A DNA stretch of 64,000 nt from Pogostemon cablin. Its lineage: Eukaryota; Streptophyta; Magnoliopsida; Lamiales; Lamiaceae. Location of the stretch: contig CM042994.1 in the NCBI GenBank assembly GCA_023678885.1, positions 18,943,073 through 19,007,072 on the forward strand, given 5' to 3'. The translations under genes and the position numbers were made by a program. Below the pieces are notes generated by a model. The model had not been told where the DNA came from. It saw only the letters and a program-made list of their open reading frames with translations, and did no database searches. Below, in pieces: positions 56,151 to 64,000 of this stretch. Each line of letters starts with the position of its first letter. Within the stretch, counting starts at the first letter, position 1.

Positions 56151-56819
56151 TTATCTTATCAGCCAAGAGATATTACTTCATCTGTGGAACTGGTGGTTGG
56201 TTCTTAATCTAACTATGCTTCACACATTTTCCCATGTTCTCTCACACACATTTCACACACTGTCCCATGTTAAACTTTTTAAAAGTTCAATCCCCACACT
56301 CTCCCCATATTAAAAGTCGAACACAATCCTCCCACCTCTTCAAATCAATTCTTTATTTAATTATTCTTCTCTCTCTTCAACTTTTTTTTAGATCAGAGAT
56401 TCAAACCTTGATCATCTCCATTAATGGTAGAATCAATACTCCATCGAGAAATGGATTTTCTCTTAGCAAAAGGAAAGCCTCAACATGTTGGAAGACGGCG
56501 TCGTCGGACCAAAAGTCCAGTCACCCAAAAGCGAGAGGAGGACGGAGTTGGTCTATCGCCTCTTAGATGGCGGCGAGGAATCCTCCTCATCATTATTAGT
56601 CACATGATTTTTACTCCGACTATCTAATCTAAGTAGTGAGGAGAGAAAAGTGAGTAGAGGAGAGAAAAATGTGAGAAACTTATGTGTATAGGGAAAAAAA
56701 GGAGGAGAAAGAAGGCTAAGGGGGGAAAACAACGTATTAAACTTTAACCCAAAATAGAATCCGGTGCCATAAAAAAAAAAAAAAAAACTCCACCCAAGTT
56801 ATTACCATTAAATTATATA
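56151..56819. other. Low-confidence region, short unrecognised frames
   Basis: A 67-codon plus frame (56424-56627) has an Arg-rich stretch (GRRRRRTKSP) in a less AT-rich patch. It resembles nothing I can name. A poly(A) run lies at 56771-56787. Confidence 0.35.
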
Positions 56820-56827
56820 TTTATAAA

Positions 56828-57077
56828 GGGTTAATTGCAAAAAAAAACCACGAACTTTACTCTTATTGCAAATTAATTAACACTTTTGAGAAATTGCAAA
56901 AAAAAAAACCTCCACCTTTAAGTATTGTTGCAAATAAATCCAATTTTTAACTAAAGTAGAGTTTTTTTTTCAACAATACTCAAAGGTGGTGGTTTTTTTT
57001 TTTTTTTTGCAATCTCTCAAAAGTGATGATTAATTTGCAATAGGAGTAAAGTTCGTGGTTTTTTTTGTAACTAACCC
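56828..57077. mobile_element. Long foldback MITE (MULE-like), 250 bp
   Basis: Nearly the whole element is one inverted repeat: GGGTTAATTGCAAAAAAAAA at the left and the complement of TTTTTTGTAACTAACCC at the right, with arms of about 110 bp including CCACGAACTTTACTC and AATTGCAAAA. TTTATAAA flanks both sides (56820-56827 and 57078-57085), consistent with an 8-9-bp duplication, although that octamer is itself palindromic. Confidence 0.75.
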
Positions 57078-57085
57078 TTTATAAA

Positions 57086-58118
57086 ATGTTTAAATTATCC
57101 TTAATTTATTAAATACACACCATGTAAATATTTTAAAGAGAAATTAAATCTCTCTTTCTATGCACCATATACCCAATCTGCGAAATAAACGCCAAATGCA
57201 AATTAATTAATTCATCCATTCATTTTCTCTTACAAAAATCGTACTGTGCCAACTCTTTACCAAAGAGAATAAAAAATCATTACTTCAAATGCAAAAAAAA
57301 TTGAATATTGATTAATCTTGTTCGTATAATTAAAAAAACGGGTTCTTTCTAATAACTAACGAAAAGAGAGTAAAAAGTCAAATATTGTTCACCAAATTTA
57401 ACATTCTCCAGAGCTTCATATAGTGCCTTTTATGTTTCGATTTCAACCACTACAACCCAACCCCACACATACATAAACATATTACATACAAATATATAAA
57501 CACGTTTGCAATTAAATAGATAATATACTCAATGACGATGAAAAAGGCAATGAGAACAAATGTACAACGGCCCATGTCAGCGTTTGCTATAGAGTCTGTC
57601 CTTCGCCGCTTCCGGCCATCTCCAAACACCTAGCTCTGCCGTTGTTCCCTCACTTCGACTCTCTTGATCAAGCAAGCGGCGGCAGAGAGTTTCCACAGAG
57701 TGCATGAGTCTCTTCTTGGGTTTATGTCAGTTTCTGGCGATAATTCAGGACCTCCTTTTGCTCATGAATCTATGAGCTTTTCTATCTCAGAAAGAGCTCT
57801 TCCTCTTTATGACAATCAAATGATTCAAACCTAAAAATATTTTGATATCACAGAAGAAAAAGTGTAACAAGAAGACCTAGTTGCGTGAGAGGAGTTGTTG
57901 ACCCATTCCAGTGAGTGACTGACTCGTCAGAGCTCTGGACGAAAATATTACACTACGTCCAAGTTAACTCTAGGAACTAATCTACGAATGATTTTTTTCA
58001 GCCAAAAAAATTTATGTGTTTATGGAGGACCAACGGGGTGTTCACAACACCAGTTTAAAATGGTGGACTTGAGGGTGAGATTGTGAATAATGATGGAGAA
58101 ATCAGGGTGGTGTCATAG
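57086..58118. other. Intergenic DNA with an unidentified less AT-rich patch
   Basis: At 57560-57800 the text is less AT-rich (GCTTCCGGCCATCTCCAAAC, AAGCGGCGGCAGAGAG) and could be a gene fragment, but no frame is long or recognisable. Confidence 0.4.
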
Positions 58119-58278
58119 TTGTTAAAGGCGTGCCCAAGGCGCGCCTAGGGCACTCAGGCTCATAGGCTTACGCCTAGATTGGACGATTTTTTACTGTCCA
58201 AAGCGTGTGTATCCAAGGCGCGCCCCAAGGTGCGCCAAGGTGTGTTTAATTGGGACCTAAAAGGCGCGCCTTACAACA
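58119..58278. mobile_element. GC-rich foldback element (AGGCGCGCC type)
   Basis: TTGTTAAAGGCGTGCCCAAG at the left faces AAAAGGCGCGCCTTACAACA at the right in inverted orientation, with several AAGGCGCGCC copies inside. This kind of small GCGCC-rich foldback is common in plant genomes. The target duplication is not clear. Confidence 0.55.
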
Positions 58279-58525
58279 TCCTTTTTTCTTTTTTTTTTTT
58301 TAATTTTTTAAAGTTGCTACTTTTATGTTAAAGTGTTAAGACGTTTTTATGATGAAAAGGGGCAGCCCACTTATAAAATGTGATATAAATTGAAAATTAG
58401 GGTTAGGGTTTTAATATTAGAAGTTGAACTTTCAAAATAAGAGACAAAGATGGATGTCTTCACCTCCACCACACCATCTGCAGCCGCCGTCGGGATCTCC
58501 TGTCATCGCCGCCATTGCCGCCTAG
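58279..58525. other. Short flank of the LTR element, no gene seen
   Basis: A poly(T) run lies at 58289-58310 and a GCCGCC-rich patch at 58480-58522, directly before the LTR start. Confidence 0.4.
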
Positions 58526-60218
58526 TGATTGGTTGTAATATAGCCGGGATGACCAATTAAAGAATTTATCAAACCACAAGGAGGAAGGCACTAGAGTTTA
58601 AACGATATCAAGTTTATCGTGATTTTATAAGGACGACGGAATGGGATGGAGGATAAGTGTGCAAATGAATGCACTTACACTAATACAAATAATAAAATGA
58701 ATGCAAGATAAATGATGGGTTCCAAATGATGCAAGGATGATATTAACAACAATCATGACATAGATAATAAAGAAATCATGCAATTAATTCTAATCTCTCA
58801 TGGACATGGCATAGGAGCGATCACTAATTTCACCTAAACTCTGTCTCGAGATGGATAGGATGTAGGCCTTCAAAAAGGCTCCCAAAAGCACAAAGGATCG
58901 AGACCAAAGAGAACACCTCCCACTAGGTACTAATTACTCTACGAGTTCCCTAATGAGGTACTAAATCATGGGCAATATTCCCTTTTAAGGTACTATGAAT
59001 TCACTAATGGCTTGGTTCTCCTCATCTAATCAACCAATCTCTTGATTAAGATAACCAAATGTTCTATCAAAGGGTTCTAAATCTAGAAGGATATCTCTAT
59101 CTCATTCTAAATTAATGTACATGAAGTGTATGATGAAATGATTCAATGAATTATCCTAAATACATAATTGATATCTCAATCTAATCACATGACCATGACA
59201 ATTAATCACACAAATCATACATATACATCAAGCAATTCACATCAATGATAGAAATAACACAAATGCCCAATTAAGATTAAAATCAATTTGCATAAAAACT
59301 AAATTATTCAACACCAATAATGGAGCTAATTCACAAAGGAGATTAGCCTTTCATAGTCACAAGGAATTCAACATAGACATTAAAATCCTTCCAAACCATA
59401 ATCAAACTATAAAGAAAGTCACAAACATTAGAATTAGATTCCCCCTTTGAAGTCGTTCAATGGAGATCTCCTTCTTCTTCTTGTGATCTCACTCTCTCTT
59501 GCTTCCTTGATCACTTGGATGGTGAATTTGACGGAGGGGATCAAGTGTAGATGGTTGGATGAAGAATGGATGAAGATGATGGTGTAAAATGGAAAAAATG
59601 GTGTGTGATCTATGTGTGCAGCTGAAACCCTTCGAAAAATCTCATCAAATATTCAACAAATGGGTATTTATACCCCTTGGGAAGATTTTAGAAGTTTTCA
59701 GATTTTTTTTTATTTTTTAACCCAACTCGGCTCGAGTTGACAAGTCGTGTTGCGACTTGCAACTCGAGTAAGCACACTGGACAATTTCTGAACGCTGCTC
59801 TGCCCTCAACTCAACTCGAGTTGCAAGTCGAGTTGGATCTTGCAACTCAAGTAAGCACTCTGGACGATTCTGGGCCCCCAATTCGACTCGAGTTGCAAGT
59901 CATGTTGGGTCTCTGGATGATTCTGGATATCTGCGGACTCAACTTGACTTGTCCTATGCAACACGAGTTGCCAACACGACCAGTGTTGCAACTCGTGTTG
60001 GGCCATTTCAGCTCGTTTCTGCTTGTTCCAACTCCGAATTGAGTTCCGCTTTTTCCTACACCTTCCTTTTCGCATCTAGAATCCATTTTTACCTAAAAAA
60101 TTATATGTTTAAGCTCATTCATACACATTTCTATGAAAACACATAAAATACGGATAAAATAGCACGAATATGGATATAAAAATACACTAAAATCTAGGTG
60201 AAAATATCACTCTTCACA
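58526..60218 (-). repeat. 3' LTR of the non-autonomous element
   Basis: 1693 bp, bounded on the plus strand by TGATTGGTTGTAAT and CACTCTTCACA. It contains the palindromic minisatellite at 59720-60010. The short open frames in it follow that repeat and are not genes. Confidence 0.9.
59720..60010. repeat. CAACTCGAGTTG palindrome-rich minisatellite inside the LTR
   Basis: About 3.5 units of 80-90 bp carry CAACTCGAGTTGCAAGTC and a spacer with CTGGA(C/T)GATT. ACTCGAGT, AACTCGAGTT and their variants occur about ten times. Confidence 0.85.
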
Positions 60219-60232
60219 CCTCCAAACTTAAA
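60219..60232 (-). other. Polypurine tract of the non-autonomous element
   Basis: On the minus strand TTAAGTTTGGAGG directly precedes the TGTGAAGAG start of the 3' LTR, as in Athila/Tat elements. Confidence 0.75.
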
Positions 60233-62040
60233 GTGTTGTACGTTCCCGAACAACGAAAATGATAAATCGAGAGGAGTGATATTCATCTAGGAAAAGACTA
60301 AACAAACATAAGCAATAATACATCAAATAGCAATAAGAACTACAAACTATGCTAAGTCATCCTACATCATTAAAATCATAACATGTAAAAAAATATTAAC
60401 AAGTTCAATTTCAAGATAACAATAGTGTAATATAGTCCATTTTAGTCCAAGCCTCATATAGGTTATAAATGTCACTCAACACTCTTTAAGTTGAGGTAAA
60501 TCAATCACTCATCAACCTATTGGCTCGACTCGCTATAAGCTTGCTCGTGGACTACATTCACAAACCACCAAAGTTTCAATCAATGATCAAAAAGGTCTTT
60601 CATTAAGGATGTAATGATAGACTCTTTGGTAGGGTAGGAAAAATATGGGTAGTAGTGACTCATCGAGTGTAACTAATCGAAGAGATGGCCAATTTCCTCA
60701 ACTTCTTCATTTATCTTTCTTCCTTTCTCAACTTTCGTAATCACAAGCACTAATCATCAATTTTCCTTAGATGGAGCTTCTTTTGATTCATGCTTCCTTT
60801 CTTTGAACTTTTAAGCACTTGAGCATATTGTTTGTACTTTGCTCTTTTTCTTGTTTTAAGAATGCATGTTTATTTTTGCTTGTACTCTTTTCATCCTTTT
60901 TCTTTCTTGCTTATCATTTCCTTTCTTCTTTTATTTCTCATCAAACCTTTTTAGCTACTATCTCCTCAATCACTCACACAAAAAAGGTAAATATATAAGG
61001 CTCATGTGGGTAATCAAGGCTTGTAATGTGCTTATATCACAATAAAAAGGCTTTAAGGCTCAAAGTGGTTAACTAGGGATGATGTTCATGGTAGGGAAAT
61101 ATATGACAATGACTATTAATAACAAGGATGACTTTAGATCATTTCACTAATCTCCACTAATCGAGCTCGTTTCTATAGTCCTTGAGCAAATTCTAGCTAA
61201 TCAAACACAACAAATCCACTCATGAAAAAATACACTATATGCACGGTTGAGGCTCAAATTCTCACAAGCTTATGCTTGAACCTTAAGGAATTTATTACAC
61301 CACTTTCATCTCAAAACTGAACAAGTTAATTAAAACATGTTACAATTTGAAAGTGTAGAGATTCTTAATCATAATTTATCATCACTTATCACCACAACAT
61401 ATCATTACTCACATTCAAAAATGACTCACGAACTTCCTAAACAAACCACCAAAACACTCCATATACAAGAATAAGAAAACACACAAAATATAAAATAAAG
61501 ACTCACAAACAAGAAACAAAATAAAAACACATAACATGTAAAACCAACACCATCCATAATTAGACAATGAAGCACACATTCATATCATCCATGATCAATT
61601 AGGCTCACAAATATCCCAGCCTTGATTGAAAGGAAATCTTAAATTATGAAAAATAAGCATCCCAAAAATATAACAATGAAGTAATATGCTAATCACATCA
61701 ATTCAAATCTAAATCAAATTATGCTAAGCACATAGAAGTGATGAGTGTAAAGTGAACTCTCTCAATAGGCATTTGGTAGTGAAGTTGTTAGCTCCGAGCT
61801 CCATTCATATGTACAATACCCTATACACTTCAAATCAAGCACCTTCTGTATCTTCAACACGCATCTTCCTTACAAGCACAATCAACCTACATGCCAAAAA
61901 TTACAAAACAATATCAAATCCACAATCCTTATAGAAAGCATCAAATAAAGCAATAAAGATAATGATGGGTTGCCTCCCATCTAGCGCTAAGTTTAACGAC
62001 TTCAAGCTGGACGATATTATCGGGTTCATGGTGGTCTTGA
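60233..62040. other. Non-coding 3' interior of the LTR element
   Basis: No protein-like frame. It is A-rich and C/T-rich text, probably untranslated region that replaces pol in this derivative. AGCGCTAAGTTTAACGAC near 61983 lies just after the gag-like stop. Confidence 0.6.
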
Positions 62041-62047
62041 ATAATCT

Positions 62048-63240
62048 TTAGGCACTCGCATATGTTTTCTTGAAGTAGTGCCTTGTGCTCTCTCGTTCAA
62101 CCACTAGAACGTTTTCTTTCTTGTTGAATAATTCAAGCAATTGTTCCCCAAGGGTGTTCTTCACAAGGAATGACAATTTCCACTTGTTCCACTTTTTCCA
62201 TGGGGCTTTATATGAATTTTGAACTTCAACCACATCCCCCTGTAAGAATTCGGGCATTGACAAATGTTGAGGCACTCTTGCAACCTTTTTCCTACAATCA
62301 CCAAACAAATTTTTATCAATAAAATCATGAAAGTTCTTAAGAGAATTTGAAATTTCAATAGAATGAGAAGGTTTTGGCTTGTGGGGAGTAGAATCCATGC
62401 TCTTATTTTCCAGAGGTTTCTTTTCTTCCATAAGGGCATGAATCTCTTCTTGGTTTCGAATCTTGACTTTCTCTACCATCTCTTCAAGAGACTCGACGAA
62501 TCTTTCGAACTCCCCCTTCAACTCTTCCTTCAACTCTTTAGCTTTCACCCACTCAGGCACCCTTTCTCTTTTTTCCTTCATCACCTCATCAAACCCCAAA
62601 CTATCCTCTTGTCTAGCCTTAATGACCATGCATTCACTCTTTGATCCGGAAGTAGAAGGCTTGTTGTTCTCTTCTTGAAGTCTCTCCATGGGTGACACTA
62701 TTTGACTTACTTGGCGCTCCAATGAATCCAACTTAGCATTAAATGCTCCATTGTATTCATCATCATTTCACACAAGTTTCTAATTCTATCAATCCACGCT
62801 TGATTAGACTTTCTCCCCTCTTCTAAGCGATCCATAACCATTTCAAACAACTTTTCTCCAAGTATCTCTATGTGGTCATTTTGAGTGGAATAAGAGGTGT
62901 TGGAGTCTTAAAAATTTCCCCATAGTTGTGGTTGATTTCCTTCTTGATTTCTAGAAAATTTTCCTTGAAAAACATCTTCCACACCTTGAGGGTATACTTG
63001 TTGATGCATTTGATGAGGGACTACAAAATTCTCATAACTTTGTTGTTGGAATTGCATATCTTGTACTCCAAAATCCGGTTGCAAATTAGGCTCATAGTTT
63101 GGCATTTGAAATCCTCAAAAATTTCCTTGTGTGTTCATAGCGGAATGAGCACTTCTATTCACCATATCTCGAAGAATATCCACGTAGCTCATATTTTTGG
63201 GCTTGTTCTCATTCTTCTTCCTTCTCAAGGTATGCACCTA
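62048..63240 (-). pseudogene. Gag-position protein of the non-autonomous LTR element
   Basis: The minus strand carries an acceptor-like TTTCTCTTGTAG/GTGCATACC, then HTLRRKKNENKPKNMSYVDI, a Gln/Pro-rich stretch (62908-63105) and a 227-codon frame (62048-62731). The latter has a Glu/Lys-rich coiled-coil region (EELKGEFERFVESLEEMVEKVK) and a C-terminal block FLQGDVVEVQNSYKAPWKKW. In-frame stops near 63116 and 62902 and a one-base shift near 62768 break it. I do not recognise a gag capsid or zinc knuckle, so homology to gag is by position only. Antisense frames over it are shadows. Confidence 0.6.
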
Positions 63241-63362
63241 CAAGAGAAAGAAAAATTTGAACAAAATTTTCCAAAGCAAAAATAAGATGCAAAAAGAAAA
63301 ATAAATGTCCTTATTAAGACCACTCTAAACAATCCTTCGTTAAACTACTAGCGACCGTTACC

Positions 63363-63380
63363 TCCCTGGCAACGGCGCCA
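63363..63380 (-). other. tRNA-Asp primer-binding site
   Basis: The minus strand reads TGGCGCCGTTGCCAGGGA, the standard plant tRNA-Asp complement with one change, two bases inside the 5' LTR. Confidence 0.92.
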
Positions 63381-63382
63381 TT

Positions 63383-64000
63383 TGATTGGTTGTAATATAG
63401 TCGGAATGACCAATTAAAAAATTTATCAAACCACAGGGAGGAAGGAACTAGAGTTTAAGCGATATCAAGTTTATCGTGATTTTATAAGGACGACGGAATG
63501 AGATGGAGGATAAGTGTGCAAATGAATGCACTTACACTAATGCAAATAATAAAATGAATGCAAGATAAATGATGGGTTCCATATAATGCAAGGATGAGAT
63601 TAACAACAATCATGACATAGATAATAAAGAAATCATGCAATTAATTCTAATCTCTCATGGACATGGCATATGAGCGATCATTAATTCCACCTAAACTCTC
63701 TCTCGAGATGGATAGGATGTAGGCCTTCAAAAAGGCTTCCAAAAGCACAAAGGATCGAGACCAAAGAGAACACCTCCCACTAGGTACTAATTACTCTACG
63801 AGTTCCCTAATGAGGTACTAAATCATGGGCAATATTCCCTTTTAAGGTACTATGAATTCACTAATGGCTTGGTTCTTCTCATCTAATCAACCAATCTTTC
63901 GATTAAGCTAACCAAATATTCTATCAAATGGTTCTAAATCTAGAAGGATATCTTTATCTCATTCTAAATTAATGCACATGAAGTGTATGATGAAATGATT
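63383..64000 (-). repeat. 5' LTR (partial) of the non-autonomous element
   Basis: It matches 58526-59143 base for base in length and continues past the window edge. Roughly 1.07 kb should lie outside. Confidence 0.92.

Larger units (their letters stand above)
58526..64000 (-). mobile_element. Non-autonomous tRNA-Asp-primed LTR retrotransposon, right end beyond window
   Basis: The LTR at 58526-60218 recurs from 63383 to the window end with no net indel over 618 bp and about 5 percent differences. A perfect tRNA-Asp primer site lies inside the right LTR and a polypurine tract inside the left one, so the element is on the minus strand. The interior is only 3.2 kb, with one gag-position protein frame and no protease, RT or integrase. 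It must use proteins of another element, probably Athila/Tat. Confidence 0.88.

Noticed and set aside
62363..62678. Plus-strand frames over the gag-position gene
   Set aside because: They are antisense to the Glu/Lys-rich coding strand and have no protein-like features of their own.

Overview
The window is nuclear DNA of a flowering plant. The base composition is AT-rich, there is one ordinary intron-containing plant gene, and the transposable elements are of plant types: a chromodomain Ty3-gypsy element, tRNA-Asp-primed LTR elements, Stowaway/mariner, Helitrons, a TRIM, a plant-type LINE and gene-carrying DNA elements. Details of the retroelement proteins suggest an asterid eudicot, perhaps Lamiales, but that is only an impression.

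Layout. 1-8492: a degenerate chromodomain Ty3-gypsy element on the minus strand, its left LTR cut by the window edge. 8493-13135: AT-rich DNA with three Stowaway MITEs and a tandem multi-LTR TRIM array. 13136-17368: a probable Helitron, a PIF/Harbinger ORF1-like fragment and several direct repeats. 17369-20108: a LINE derivative that keeps ORF1 and only about 19 codons of ORF2, flanked by a perfect 17-bp target duplication. 23105-26906: a complete 3.8-kb plant mariner-like element with a DD39D transposase pseudogene. Its termini match those of the small Stowaway MITEs elsewhere in the window. 30970-34967: a 4-kb hAT-like element holding pieces of several unrelated host genes (HAIKU1-like VQ gene, ribosomal protein L7, a U-box gene). 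35634-36617: a second gene-carrying element with a Gnk2/DUF26 fragment.

37075-41650 is the only intact host gene I can support. It is a minus-strand, eight-exon gene for a PMT26-like putative Golgi methyltransferase, with a 5'-UTR intron. Its splice phases close into one 806-residue reading frame.

41700-64000 is repeat-rich again: a 15-bp minisatellite, a palindromic GAATCGATTC repeat field, a truncated LINE tail, repeated splice-acceptor-like units, an Athila/Tat-like gag remnant with its LTR, a tandem array with a period near 170 bp, another PIF ORF1-like pseudogene, a 3.2-kb Helitron, a foldback MITE, and a non-autonomous tRNA-Asp-primed LTR element that runs off the right edge.

Apart from the PMT26-like gene, coding capacity belongs to transposons or captured gene debris, and most of it carries stops or frameshifts. 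The parts most likely to repay work are the multi-gene hAT-like element, the ORF1-only LINE, the mariner/Stowaway family and the palindrome-rich minisatellites inside two different LTRs.
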